64,000 nt of DNA, taken from the NCBI RefSeq assembly GCF_964204865.1, contig NC_135260.1:4216001-4280000 (forward strand), written 5' to 3'. The notes below the pieces were generated by a model. It saw only the letters and a program-made list of their open reading frames with translations, was not told the origin of the DNA and ran no database searches. The DNA comes from Styela clava. Taxonomy: Eukaryota > Chordata > Ascidiacea > Stolidobranchia > Styelidae. Shown in pieces: positions 10,487 through 24,074 of the stretch. Within the stretch, counting starts at the first letter, position 1, and each line of letters opens with the position of its first letter. Both the position numbers and the translations under genes were made by a program.

Positions 10487-13400
10487 TTACACTCTCGTTG
10501 TTTCGTTATCTGAATTGTTTGGCGTCTCATCCGCGGTCAACTGTCCATCATCGATATTATCATTTTCTTCTCCGCTAGATGATGCTGTTGAGTTATATTG
10601 TGATACGTTATCAATTACCACAAAGTCCTCATTCTCATTTGGCGGGGTGATTTCAATCTGTATATCGCTTGCTGGCAAAACTTCTGGTTCTTGGTGGGAT
10701 TCACTGTTCATATTGTTATTATTGTCGTTATAGTTGTTGTTCAGATGATTGGCTATGACGTCATCGACACTGGTGACGTCACTTGTAATAGGTTCTTTCG
10801 CTGAAAATTTAGTAAAATTAATAAATTTTTGTGCAACGAATGTGGGCCCCAAAGGGAAAAAAAGCCGAGAAACACTGAGTTAGATTATGCTCTCGTTAAA
10901 CCTGGCTATGTGATAGTTAAAAGAAGATTCTGCTCGCATTTCTATCCGCGTATTTGCACGCCTTTGGCTCCAACCAAGGTTCGCATACGCAGTCACTGAT
11001 AAAATGAGCAGATGTTTTTTAAAGAGCGGAATCTTACCGGTTGTGGGTATAGGGATGGCGGAATCGAGTCTGGATTCAATTACAGAATCGATTCTGATGC
11101 CTTGGAATCGATTCTCAAGGTTAAAACTTGGATTGCAATGAATGTGTAGCGTTTTGTGGCAAGTCCTTCGCATATATGTATAAACTGCACAAACTTCACT
11201 ATATATTTATTTTTTGCTAGAAGCTAGAAGGCTGTTACGCTTATTTATTTCAAAAATCTCTGTGGGTTAGGAGGAATTTGTTTTTTGTGCGATTTTTGTA
11301 TACTGTGACAGCTTAAATACCCATACTACTTAGTTTTGGCCTTCTTGTCCGCCTATATATTTGAAAATTTCTCTCACGTTTGAATTCATATGGTATTGCT
11401 TAGGTGGGTATGTTTTCTCGGTAAAATAAGTCGAAGTATCGAGATTCGGAATCAAAAATTTAGGAATTGGATAAGAATCGAATGGTACTCCTGAAGTATG
11501 CACACCAAGATGTCGCATAACCTAAACCCTAACCTGGTACACAACCTGAGGTCAGGTTGTGCGCCATCTTGGTTCGCATACTTCGGGAGGTCCAATCGAA
11601 TACCTGTAAGTAGTCATACTTAGCATCCTTAGTTGTGGGAGACATGGGATTTGAGCCCGAGATTTAAATCTGTGATGTCGTCACGGTTTAGTGTAACTTT
11701 AACCCCTAGACCTCTGCATTCATTACAAATATAATTTAACGAACCTTCAGTGCTTATTTTTTTCTTAACACATTGATCATACGTTGGTAAAACGAACGAT
11801 GAACGGCGAGAATCATCAATCACTATTTCAAAATCTTCTCCAGACACTGAAAAAGTAAAAACCAAAATTTCAGTCAATGTTAGTACTCTGGTAGTATAAA
11901 GTATAGGTGCTTGTATACAACCCTAAATGTTGTCAAACACTTGATTTTTGGCAATTTTACAATGTTCCTTTACTTAGGGACACCACCTTGTATACCACCC
12001 TAAATGTTGTCAAACACTTGATTACGATCATATGTATCACGGTCACATGTATATTTTTACCGGATGAGTAAGGGAGCGCGCTTAGCGTTTAATTACGAGA
12101 ATTTTTGCTTGTGATGCCAAATAAATTAGACCGAACGCTCGAACCACTAGATCAGGCCGGCCCAACCTTTTTCGTCTCGCGGGCCACTTTCACGTGACGA
12201 AATCGGTCGCGGGCCGCAAACGTTTGTACCAAACATTAATACCAGATAAGTCCTGGTTTTGGTGTAAGTAGTTACATAATACATGAAAGGCGAGTTTATT
12301 AACAATAAATCAATCAAATTAATAATTGCTTTCTGGTTACTAGGTAGGGCTGGAAAATTATTCGAATATTAGAATAGCGGTTTACTATTCGAAGACTTGA
12401 CACATACGTATTAATGAAAACCGGCATTTGAACGTAGATAGATGGCAGGAATAATTACACCAAAATCACGAAAGATACTTATGTATAGTAAAATGTATTG
12501 AAAATTTTAAAAAGTCTGCTTACAAACTTTATAGGGCGGGCCGCAAAAAACACTCCGGCGGGCCGCGGGTTGGGCAGCCTTGCACTAGAGCTATTTAGAG
12601 ATAAAACAAAAATTTAAACACAACGAAAAGTATGATACATTCTTTTTTATTACGTGGCATTTTTTACATCGTAGCTACAAAAACTCTCTATACAAGCTGC
12701 CACTTATAAACAATGAGCTACTTCTATTACAAGGACCAGACTTCATACGGTTCAGCATTGCCTGTGCAATTCAATCAACCTTTGGCGGAATGATGAGTTT
12801 GGGAATATGTAGGATGTACTACATTTAATGTAGCACAAAGGGCCAAAAACTCTTCTCGTATTAGACGATTTTAGATAGAGATAGTTAATTATACAGCATA
12901 AGAAATAGGTGAAGAGATTTTTGTCAAAGTTAGTAGTTTTATAAGGTATAGCTGGTACTTTTACTAATTGTAAGTTTAGATTTGGACATTTATTCATATT
13001 CAAAATTGTGGAGTTCAAAATTATCTTATCCTGAGGCGCTTTGACACCACAAATCACAAATGTTCTTGAAATTTTGTTGTTTTAGGAGTAGTGAAATGGC
13101 AAATGGAGAGATGTATCTAAAATGGCGGGAAACTACTGAACCAGTAGACATTTTTTTCAGGTGGATATTGTTTCATTATTGTCATCTTATCATTCCGGAT
13201 TTAGTTAAAATCTTCACTTACAATCATATCCTAGATTATCATACGCAGGCGGAAGGTCAGGAAACTCTTGTCTCCGATTATCTCGCACGTTTCTTCTGTG
13301 CAGTCGTCTCAATGCACCGAGCCTTCGAACAGCTCGTCGTCTTTCTCGATCATATAAACGCATATATCTGTACCTGGAAACGAGTTTAGTAGTTATTATA

Positions 13401-15522
13401 AGCCTGTAGCCTGACTTATATACTGGACGTGGCAACCTATTGCAGGGGTTGGCAAATGTTTTGGACCTGAGGCCTTAAATTCTGCCCATACAGACTGGCG
13501 GGCCATGTAAGTGTGGCGTACAAAAGTTACATTTTATGAACAATATTTACAGTGTTACAAAAGCAAAGATGGAATACAACAAGTCTCGTGCCAAACTAAA
13601 TTTAATCGCAATCGCCACAAATTCCTTGAGCTATTTTTGGCTGAAACATCAAAATTTGCTTTCAGTTTGGTTGTAACAGCCTCATTCGGGCCAGATTGAA
13701 TTACCCAACGGGCCGGACTTAGCCCGCCTTTCGTAGTTTGAACTTTGAACTTAGCTCGGTACTCATAGTAAACATCCCTTCATGTGTACCGTCACACAAA
13801 GTACGTAATGAACCTGGTATGCAATAACCATTGGCGTAAATACGTAAATTGGTGGCCATGGCAAATTTTGAGCAGAACGAACAGAGATGATATCGTTTGT
13901 TTTGTCTGCTTGTCTGGCGGCTCGAAAATCATAATTTTGAGAAAGAAATGTTCAAAATTTGAAAATTTTATATCAAATATAATGAATTCCAAATGTATTC
14001 AAATATTCAATTTGTTTCCCTGCCAGTAACTCTTCGCGTATTACTGTGTGCGCTGGCGCAGATCATTGTTCAGAGCAAAGACTTAGGGTAGCACATAAAA
14101 GTAGATTAATCGCATAGTTATAACTTTGTCGTATTTTGACGAACCTGTTCAAAGCCATGCAGCATGGTGCTAGTCCTAATAATATCAGGGTAATTCCAGC
14201 GTAAACGGGAAACTGTTCTCCATTCACAAGAAAGATAACTCCCAATAGTACAAATAAAAATCCACTTAGAATAGCTGTTACAAGATGTCCAATCCAGTGG
14301 TTGCGATAAAACTGGCAACATGTCATGTGTCTGCGATTGTCGGTCGATAAATCTTCGATCTCTCGGTCGAGATCTATGGAATCGCTGTCGTCATCCCGCT
14401 CGGGAAGGTCAGGTGAGGTCGGGAAATTGGGGCACTCGACGGATATGTCCATGCTCCCGTGGTGAGTAGCGCTCGGAACGCTTAGGCTGTCAGCGCATCC
14501 TAAGTCGCCATTTTCAGTCATTTCTTCGGGGGATTGACTATTTTCAGTTGATTCGGGGTTTGAGTTTTCTTCGTCATTGTTTCGTGCCGGGGGTTGAGAA
14601 GAACGTCGACGCTCGTTCTGCGCTTGAAGATCTGTAAAATGAGAAGGAGTAAATGTAAGAAAATATTCTTACAGTGTTATTTTTTTCTTAATTAATATAA
14701 CATATAACCATTTTGAGTTGATTTACTGTGTATAACAGTATAACAGATTAATTTTATTGGGCAGATTACGAATTCCAATATCTTCAATTTTAGTATGGCT
14801 ATGCCTAAACAGATGCTTCTGCACAGCTGTACCTGGAGAAATGTTCCATAATAAAATCTCATAACATTACATAAAATAGCTGTAACAACATTTCTTATTT
14901 ATACGATATCTAACAAATAGATATCAACTAAAATATGTGCTAAGGGGTTAAATCAACTTGTCGTGCGTCAAATACTTACTAAAATTAAAAACCTAATGAA
15001 TAGATCTGGATATATTTACAAGCAAAAGAGATACATTGTTACTAGGCCTAGTTAACTTTTTTTTTGACTGCTTAGTTTGCGTTCATACCTAATTTTCAAG
15101 TTAGGAATGAGTTTAATGCATAGAAGCTCACCAAAAATTGGTGTCACTGGGTGTCCATGAAATCATGTTACAATTTCAATTTTGTTATGAGGTCAGTTTT
15201 CAATATATCTTAACCATGTTTGTTGTTTTTTGATCAGTAATTGTGAGTATTTTTAATTCATTTAATACATCCATGAGGGCCAAAAAAAATATAAGGTATC
15301 GATAAATTCTTTTTGCAATTTTAAAATTTTTTAAGACTTCATGGACAGCCTTCACCACAAACAACTCCGGATGTATTAAGAGAATAAATACTCGAAGTAC
15401 TCACTTCGTTGTATAGTGTCATATTGGCGATCAAAATCCGCTCTGATACTGCTCTCCAGATTTACTATTGAAACAGCTCGTAATGCCATATTGCATGATT
15501 TATCAGTATAGTTTACAGTTAG
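10487..15522 (-). CDS. Two-span membrane protein with PPxY-type motifs and C-terminal PDZ-ligand-like end
   Basis: Five minus-strand exons join in phase: 15522-15405, 14631-14145, 13373-13222, 11846-11745 and 10800-10487 (TAA). Counting from the first visible codon the product is 390 residues; ATG codon 12 of the first exon could be the start, with earlier exons or a trans-spliced leader possible. The N-terminal half is Ser/Pro/Asp/Glu-rich. Two hydrophobic spans follow at about 156-175 (LVTAILSGFLFVLLGVIFLV) and 182-200, joined by a short NGEQFP loop. This predicts a hairpin with both termini in the cytosol. After the spans come an Arg-rich stretch, PPAY (243-246), LPTY (272-275), an acidic Asn-rich tail and the end ETTRV. 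PPxY motifs bind WW domains, for example of NEDD4-type ligases, and the S/T-x-V end is a class I PDZ ligand; a trafficking or adaptor role is inference. Two donors are GTTCGT. I cannot name the family. Confidence 0.78.
11484..11593. mobile_element. Short foldback MITE with exact 8-bp TSD AATCGAAT
   Basis: This 110-bp near-palindrome has ends GGTACTCCTGAAGTATGC and GCATACTTCGGGAGGTCC. Exact AATCGAAT repeats flank it at 11476-11483 and 11594-11601. It lies in the last intron of the membrane-protein gene and is the cleanest definition of this family's termini. Confidence 0.88.
12153..12582. mobile_element. hAT-like element with 8-bp TSD CACTAGAT/G
   Basis: The ends CAGGCCGGCCCAACC and GGTTGGGCAGCCTTG are inverted repeats rich in GGGCC. 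The flanks CACTAGAT (12145-12152) and CACTAGAG (12583-12590) differ at one base. A smaller TAGGGCTGG/TTCGAATATT sequence of the 37826 family lies inside. The element sits in an intron of the membrane-protein gene. Confidence 0.82.
13443..13740 (-). mobile_element. hAT-like family A element, inverted
   Basis: It reads as the reverse of 10140-10433: CAGGGGTTGGCAAATG, GACTGGCGGGCCATGTAAG, AAAGTTACATTTTATG, ACAGTGTTACAAAAGC, and CCCAACGGGCCGGA near its right end. The right terminus is degraded. It lies in an intron of the membrane-protein gene. Confidence 0.75.
15148..15351. mobile_element. Mariner-type MITE, related to 6535-6716
   Basis: It shares GGGTGTCCATGAAATC, ACAATTTCAATTTTGTTATG, GGTATCGATAAATTC and a CTTCATGGACAGCC right end with the TA-flanked copy at 6535. 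It lies in an intron of the membrane-protein gene. Confidence 0.65.
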
Positions 15523-15827
15523 CTGAAATTAATGGTAAAACGAAATATTTATTTTGTTGTTGTATATGGCACAATACTCCTATGTAGAGTATTTACCAAA
15601 TGCAAGATCACACGCACTCATTTAAAAGTATAAAAGACTTATCTTTGTTGTTATGAGACCACTGAAATGCCATAAGATACTGAAACTACGTATAATTATT
15701 GTGGCGAATTGCGCGTCAGTAAATGCGTGACGTGAGACTTAAGGTAATTCATGTCAATAACAACTAGAAAAATAGCTAAGAAGTCAAAACTACTTTACAT
15801 GTACATATCAACGCCTCCCTGCCTTGC

Positions 15828-16180
15828 TGGTGATTGGGACCATACATACGTATTTATCCTTATCCTACTGCTTATATGGTAGCCCAATAATTACTCTACA
15901 GGGGAGACCTTTTAAATTACGATTGGAACCATACATACATATCTATCCCTTTTGCCTATATGGCATCTCAAGAATTCCCCTACAGAGGAGGCCTCTCAAA
16001 GTGCGATTGTGACCATACATACATATCTATTCCTGATGTCTTTATTTGGCAGTTCAATAATACTCCTACGTACTCATCCATCCTACCAGGATGGATATCC
16101 TTCCATATTGTTACTATTCTGTCTATATGGCAGGTCGATTACCTTTTCCGGAGAAAGTCATTCAAATTGTGACTGGTAAA
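15828..16180 (+). repeat. Tandem repeat, about 86-bp unit, four units
   Basis: The motif GATTGGGACCATACATAC recurs near 15833, 15919 and 16003, each followed by CTATCC-like, ATATGGCA-like and TCTACAGGGGAG-like blocks. A fourth, more diverged unit ends near 16180. Short chance frames run through it. Confidence 0.7.
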
Positions 16181-19100
16181 TCTATCCATATTTTTTGTAT
16201 GTTTTGACGGTTTCTCATTATATATACAGGAAGCGTTCTCACAGTCGTGTTTCAATAACATGTTTTTCCTAGCTTTCTGTTACATGCTACAAAGCAATCA
16301 AAAGTTAATCTAAACGTTTCATGGTACCTCTACTGGGGAATTCTTCAGAAAATTTACGAAAAAAAATAATGGTTTTCGTAACGTAGCGACCGTAAGCTTG
16401 CTTTTTCAAGTATTGGCCAGGCGCATAAAGTACCTAAATTTAGACCTTAAACGAAGACCACAGATAATGTGATTACTAATCAGACGATTAGCTAGCGTTT
16501 ATTCTCAATTTTGCGGAGCTACTGCGGGATAGTTACGTTAAAGAATTTGATAATATTTTCAGCCTACGCCCTGCGGCGTCAAGAAGTTTTTAGTGACGTT
16601 TCTCGCGCACAAAACAAAATAACTTCACTTTAATTACGATATTAGCATGAAATTCTCTCGTTTTACTATCAAAAATGATTAAGAGATGTTAAGAATCGGA
16701 CGGTATTCGAGTTCAGGATAAATTTGAATAAATCGAAAAAACGAATTGAAATCTTCACTAAAACGGATGACCTGGACTTATGTGGATGGGCTGATGGGCT
16801 AATATTGCTATTTTATATTATGATATTAGATATTGATTTTATGTTGATTTTTATTTGTCTCAAAATTTATTTTTAAACCGAAACATTTACGCGTTTTATT
16901 TCAAAAGTTAGTTGAAATGGAAATTGGCGCCCAATAGAACGGTGTCCAATATGCCGTAGCCAACACTGCCAGCAAGTGTTCAACAAGCCATGTTTGGAAA
17001 TGGGCACAAAATAAGGACGCCTAATAGTTACATTCCATGTTATGAGGTTCATTTTTGTCGACACTTTCAGAACTTCTATTTTTTTTCTGCACTGTTTCAT
17101 TCTGCCCAATTAGAGTTCGGTTTTCTCGATTTAAATTCCGCCCACTAATTGGAGAATTAGATGTCGTTGCCAATCTATTTTAAACTTGTTTTAACCACAC
17201 GATCTATTTTTGAAAAGGTTAAAACTTCTAGAACAAAACGTTCGAAATCGTTCTTTCATTCAGTTTTTGTGATAAAACCTACAGACTCAATCAAAAGTAC
17301 AAATTGAAATCTGTTGCGCAAAAAGTTCTAAATTTCTCTACACCTAAATTTCATGAATGGTCTATATTCGGATGCCTGACATGCTAGATTTCCCCTTTTC
17401 ACGCTAACTATCGGAATAAGCTATAAACAACCATTTCATTTCGAAACATGGCAAAGTGCCACTCTCGTCGACGCCTGCACAAAAGGACAAGTAAATTGTG
17501 AATCGACTTATATATCTCTGACAAAGGAAAATAACTTGCGACCAAAATGGTCTTATTTTGGATAGATGTACATGATACACGCGTGACAACTTCATGAACA
17601 CGCTCTTGCCACGTGACCACAACCCTTTATATGATAATATAACGTGATATTTGCAAAATTACTGAAACCATGTTTGTGGATAGATTGATGTCATTGATAA
17701 ATGGCCGTAGTCTGATCGGAAATATCTTTTTCGCGAACTACAATGAACTCCATCTAAAATAACTCCCCCGAACTAACAGCGCTTTATATTACTATTTGAG
17801 TTTATTTTGATATATTTCTGCATTTACCACAAACCACACACATTGAAGCAAAGTTAGTCTAAAGTTTTATATCTATGTCAATTATGTCCTATTGCCCGTT
17901 CGCTCCCTCCAGTCTATTCCGAATAATATTGTATATGTGATCTATTTTGTTGCCGTGGTGACTGCATACTGGTTGAAATAATGTTAGAGAGAAGCAAGTC
18001 AGTGACTCGAATGGAATCATACTTTAAAAACACTTGATATGATTCGAGTCATCTCATCTAAAAAACTCAGAGGCGGACCCGTCTAACTGCCCCTTGGCTC
18101 ATGACTCAAAAATGTTTCAGTCGAGTTAGTAAACAAATTTGATGGAACGGTACACTGCGGCATGATTCTGCATTATTAATGATCAAAAATGTTCTAGCTT
18201 GTTGACGTAATATATCAAAATTGGAATTACTATCGACTCAAATTTATTTAATTGACAGTCGTTATGAAATTAATCGGCTATTAATCGGCTCGAAAGAGCA
18301 GCGATTCAATTTGGCTCTGGGACTCGATTTTTATAATTTGGTGAAACTCGTACCTGACTTGAGATTCGGATGACCTTTGACCCGACTTGGAACTCGTTAG
18401 GAACTTGTACCCAACAGTTCTCTACAATACAACAAACATCTCCGCGTGTGTATGATGATCATATCATATCTTACTATAGGGTTACTTTATCCATCTGCCT
18501 AAACTTAGGTTTCGATAGGTTATTTGTCTTTTGCCATGAAACATGAAAATGTTTACGACCAACATACAATTCAAGTCACCTTCTGGATATTGTTTTTGAC
18601 CAACTATTCCCGGAAGCTGAAAAGCACTTAGGTATTTCTTGTTACTCTCCAACCTCTAACTCTCAGTTCTGTTGTTGTTTTTAACACTGTTTTTCTGAAG
18701 TGAGGTCAGAATAAATTAGGACCCGATAGCTTATTTGTCTTTCACCGCCTCGATAACTATAAACTATGAATATATATTTAAGCAAAGCTAATACTATCAA
18801 AACAAAAGATTACAGTGTAGCAAGTTTAATAATAGTAGCAAACGTGGAAGGTATTTAATTACACCTAAACAATATACATATAATAATATATATAATTATT
18901 CCTTGAACTTATCCTAATTTTAACTCTAAAAGTAAACAGAGATTAAATAAATATTCGTGGGACTGTAACAGAAGAGTAAAAAAATATATTGAGTCACTTG
19001 CGTTCTCTTTTTGATCTCGCTAACCTCTCTTACCCCGCGGTAAAAATTGTATAGACACCCATGACCAATGATTTTCCTAAATCCCCCTAAAATTACCCCC

Positions 19101-19876
19101 TAATTTTCAGGTGTGGCACTATACTTTAATTTTCAACTTAAATAAATTGTATTTGAATCTTTAGAAAGAGACTCGTATGCCGGTGCATATGATCGGTCGA
19201 ATACTCGAATACACATTTTTTAAGTTACAAAGTCACAAGTTACAAATAGTTTTATCACTAATAACAAAATTTCTACCTTTCCCCTTAATTTGAAAAAAAA
19301 AACTAAAATAAAAAGCTGGGGCACATACTGCCCTTGACCCTAATTTTTTTTACTGCCTATAATTCAATCCACCTTCTATACATCTGCAAGACTCTCTTAA
19401 CTAGTTTGATATAAAACCTCAATCACCGTACCAAGCCATAACACCAATTACTTTAAGGAATTTGCCCGAAGGGGAACTCGTGAAAATAGAGCGATGACGA
19501 TAAAGTAATCTCATATTGATTGTCTAAATTGCTATTAAAAATATTCAGTATATTTACTAGTAGGCTTGGTTAAAGTAGCACAATGGGTCCGCGGCACCCC
19601 ATTATTCCGCCTATACAGTTCCAAAGGTTCCAAAAGTTTCTATTCAAATCCGAAAGTCTGTATTATTATATGTATACAATATACATATTGGTATATATAT
19701 ATATATATTGTTTAACTGTAATGAAATGCCTTAGATTTGCCACAATTATTGAACTCGCTACACTTTGAAGATCGTTTTGTTTTCCGGTATTAGGTTTGCT
19801 TTTATATATATTTATAGTTTATTCAATCCAGACGATAAAATACAAATAATTTAATACATAAAGGTTAATCTAGTCC

Positions 19877-20182
19877 AGGGCTGGCCTATACTGGCGGGCC
19901 ATGTAAGTGTGACGATGTAAAGTTACATTTTATGAACCATGCCATGGTTAACCAACCATTATGAAACACCATGCAGAACTGATATTAAAACTGCCTTTAT
20001 AAGGTTATTTCACATGATGTTTCCACTTGTTTATGCATGAATTTTTTAACCGTAATGGGATTTTGGAATCTACCAATCATAATAACACTTCAATTACAAT
20101 TGGGATGATAATCAGGAAGGGCCATGAGTGCTACAAGTCTTCGGAAGGGGGCCACGAGTCATAGAAGGTTGGGAACCACTGC
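19877..20182. mobile_element. Remnants of two hAT-like elements
   Basis: CTGGCGGGCCATGTAAG and AAAGTTACATTTTATGAAC at 19890-19940 match inverted family A. A separate terminus, GGTTGGGAACCACTG, ends at 20182 after GGGGGCCACGAGTC. No target duplications are clear. Confidence 0.5.
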
Positions 20183-21289
20183 AATAGGGATTGAACAACA
20201 AGTTTTTATGCTTGAGTTTCAAAAAACGTAAAAATAGGAATGCAGAAAAAGCGGGTTAATAGATTCTTCCGTTTTGACTAAGAAAGCAAAATGGCAAGCA
20301 TAAAAACAGCTATATACTATTATAAGCCATTCAACAGTCTCGCTACACACCAACACAACGGTATTATTGTAATTGTTCAAGAATTTTGCATCCCATTTTC
20401 ACCAATTTCTTTGGTATTTCAAGACAAAACTCTACACAACAAACTTGTGAAGATGCCACTCAAGATGTTTGAATGATTCTACAATAATACAGTTGTCTTA
20501 GTGAGCAGCGAGACTCTTGGATCACTTTGGATAGTTACATTTACTCTTGCTGCAGCATCCTTGCATCATACGGACACTCAAGTGCATAAGGAGATTTAGT
20601 AGTTGTCACTAGTTGGTTTTGTATAATTATTTTGTTGTTGTGTTCTATGTTATGTATAACCTCAATCGAATTTTTTCCTTGAGAAATAATATACCTGTTC
20701 ATTCGAGACAGATTTATCTGAACTCGTGTTCGAAGTGATCGGGTAAGGACGTCGAATGGATAAATTAAAAACGCAACAGAAATGTATTTGTATTAGTGTA
20801 TGGGAGAACTCAATCGCATAAAATAGTCAATTTAACTTTTGCTACAACATTAATATGGGCACACTGACCCACCAGTACAAAATCATGCATGAGGATAGAG
20901 TAGAAGTTCCGCAGAAACCCATTTGGTACAAAAAAATTGTAAAAATTACAGTTCCATACTATACATATCCTTCAAAATCGAATCATAGAGAAATAATACA
21001 CCAGATACATTCGAATTGAGTGAACTCTGTTTCTTAATTAAACTGGTCGTCCGCAAGTCTGCATCTACAGAGCCTTATTCGCAGCGAAGGCCTAAAAACG
21101 TGATATCAAAATATGAAACGTTACAGAAATCAACATGTACTAACTACCGTAGGCTTTGCTCCTCGGAACTCTCCCTTTTGAAACCAAAAAAAAACCTTTT
21201 CTATTTATCATATACAGCTATTTTTCGTAGCTTGAATATTGCCATAGATTGTTTTGGCCCTCACTGATGAAATTAGAATTACTACATGA

Positions 21290-21404
21290 AGTAAATATAC
21301 CTAAACAATCACTGACTAAAAATAACAAACCTGGTTAAGATATATTGAGAACTGACTTCATAACAAAATTGAAATTGCAAAGGGACTTTATGGAGACCGT
21401 GTAT
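21290..21404 (-). mobile_element. Partial mariner-type MITE, inverted
   Basis: GGTTAAGATATATTGAGAAC and AACAAAATTGAAATTGCAAA followed by ACTTTATGGAGACC are the reverse complement of one half of 6535-6716. The other half is missing. Confidence 0.6.
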
Positions 21405-21835
21405 ATCCCCTTTCACTCAAATCCTCGTATTAGGCAATATTACACCTGCTTATCTGAGACACTTTCGAATTAAAGAAACTTTGTTTCTCAATTGAGCTAT
21501 TGTCGCCAGTAGGTCTGCTTCGTACTGCAAACATATACGAGTAAATAGTCGTTAATGATTTACAATAAAAGAGATAAACACTTTTAATTATCGAAATAGA
21601 TAAAACATTACGCAATTTATTTGCTTTCCTGCAAAACAATGGCGGAATATACTTGCAGAAGAAAACTCTATTGATGTATACTGTCACATAAATCATCTCT
21701 GAGTTTACATACGCATAATTATTACCATAACCACATAATAAGGTATATGACGTAAGCTGTGGTTGCCAGGTGCATCAGTAGCTTAAAATTGATTTTATTT
21801 ATCAGTAAAATAGAATTAAGGTTCCAAGGCATAGG

Positions 21836-22122
21836 TGTGCAGCTTATGGCCCGCGAGCCAAGTGCGGTCCACAAGAAAATTAAAAATAAAAACGTTTGTA
21901 GATTTGATCTTGCTCGCCCTATTCGATTTTAAAACTTTTAACTTATTTCAATATTTACGTTCCATCCACGTATTTTTACATGTTTTTTCAATGAAACATA
22001 CTTACGTCTTACTATCTGTTATTTGTAGCTTATTGTTAGCTAATTATTTTTGAGATGAGGCTCGAGACTTAACAAATTCCAAAAAAGCGGCGCTGCCCAA
22101 AAAGTTTGAGAACCACTGATAC
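21836..22122 (-). mobile_element. hAT-like element (CAGTGGTTC family)
   Basis: It ends AAAGTTTGAGAACCACTG and carries TTGTTAGCTAATTATTTTTG just inside. On its left are ATGGCCCGCGAGCC and TAGATTTGATCTTGCTCG, the last of which recurs inverted in the 4.4-kb units. The left terminus is not defined. Confidence 0.6.
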
Positions 22123-23408
22123 TGCATAAAAGTAGAGATGATCTCTTCAAAATGTCAAGGCAACAAATAGTCATATGTGCCTCATCTTATGAAGAAATGT
22201 GAACCATATGTTCATTCTATCATATGATCAACCAGGCCATTTTCTAAGCAGCAACAATAGGTCTTGTTGCACACTACAACATAAACATGTCTCTCTAACG
22301 TTTCGTCTCACCAAAGTCAGACTTCCTGAGATTAACATAATTCAATTTGGCTAAACTGTGTCGTTACCTAAATACCAGTTATGTAATATTTACTATGAAA
22401 AATACTAATGGAAAAAACCTGCTGTGAGATACTCCTACAAGCTTCGTAAATATAGCTCTAGTCGAAACTGAGCCGATTTTGTCGTTTTACGACACCTTCG
22501 TCTCAGTGGATTTGACAGATACTCATACGAACGTAGCGGCAATAAAAAAGTATGAAAAATAAATAGCATTTTTGAGTAACTTTGAGAACACGTTTATGTA
22601 CTATTGCTATTCATGAATAATTTTAGATAAGCGGGTGCTGGATAGCGATGAACAGTGCTGCGAAGAAGTACAAGGCACTTGTATGAACAATAAAATTCTA
22701 GGTTCAATTAATACGAAAATTCAGCTAAATTTACAATTTTTATTGTAGCATTAACGTCACCAATCATTGAAATACCGCGCTATTCAAACAAAAGCTACTG
22801 AAGCGTATATAATGAGGCGGTTCTTACAAAGACAAGCCTATTGATACCAAGTTATACAATATGTACTGCACCAGTGATTCTCAGACTTTCTGGTATATGA
22901 CCCTCTTCCAGAGACGCTTCTTGTATGGTTACCCCTTTATCTTCAATAAAAATATGAAGTTTGTCATTATCACACCCTAGTTGAGATGGGGACAGGGGCG
23001 TGTCTAGAGGGGGGTATAGCCACCCCGGCATCACGATTTAGATTTAAGTTTGTTTCTTAGTTTTATGATTCAAATCATATTAATACAAACATTTCACTCT
23101 TACTTGATCTTTAATTTATATGAATGCAAAATTTGTTTTTTCCGAAATTAATTTTGAAGTTTTGTGTATGGGGGCATCATTGTCAGAAACTCGTCCCGGG
23201 CAGCAGAAAAATTGGACACTCCTCTAGATGGAGACATGAGATTCATATTCATCGCCTCAAAATCCCCTCCGAAGTCTTCTGAAGGCTTTATTGTTTATTT
23301 TTAAAGAAGTTCTGCGGAAGACTCGGCAAGTGACGAAAAATTACTACACAAAGCAACATCCTCTACAATCGTATTGATGGACATAGCTGATGACATCTGA
23401 AAGTAAGG

Positions 23409-23505
23409 TTTCAGTCCCTTTACACAACTTGATGTAAAATAGGCGAACAAAATTAGGAAAGCCTATGGGCAAGGGGTATATTCAAGTGGCTAACAACGCT
23501 TTAAC
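23409..23505. repeat. Rearranged fragment of the GGTACTCCC MITE family
   Basis: GGTTTCAGTCCCTTTACACA and GGCGAACAAAATTAG run in one direction and then GCCTATGGGCAAGGGG and TATATTCAAGTGGCTAAC in the other, so two inverted pieces of the long form have been joined. Confidence 0.55.
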
Positions 23506-24074
23506 GCTAGTCCAGGGGTTGTACAAGTTACGAAACGCCGAAATGTTTCATCCGTCCAAATTGTGTCAGCTGAAATAACGACTATGGAATTTATGGATAT
23601 AATTTTACGTTGAAAATGTCGATAAAAATAACGTCACGATGACCCTGATTGTTACATTGTGCTTAATATTATATAAACGTTAGACTAGCTGATGTAAACA
23701 AAAACTGTTTTTATTCATAGTTTTTCATATTGAGTTATGAACCTTTGGCCCAGTAAGTTGGTCAAGTTTATTATCTGTAACTGGTTTACTCTGGAAAGTA
23801 ATTGCCCACCCCTGCGCTTGGCCATCGAGCTGTAAAACAAGCTAACCTGCAGATTTGCACCGCAAGGTTGCAAACTAATAATACGAACATCATGACTAAT
23901 CTGATGCAAAATCAAGTCCATCATTAAGACATTGACGTCTGTTGATGATTTAACTAGTCGATGTCAAATCATACATTTGTTGTTATCATGTCTCGTGGTA
24001 ATCAAGGAGGCGGTACTACATATGCACTTCCTATGCAAAGGAGGTACACATTGTATTACTTACTCCTCTAAGGC

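Noticed and set aside
10515..10733. Plus-strand open frames at 10515-10733 and 13060-13389
   Set aside because: They are antisense to, or overlap, exons of the minus-strand membrane-protein gene, which has consistent splice sites and phases.
17404..17622. Two overlapping minus-strand frames with an acceptor-like TTTTGTGCAG
   Set aside because: Neither fits the phase of the first visible exon of the membrane-protein gene (15522), and no donor or partner exon is convincing.
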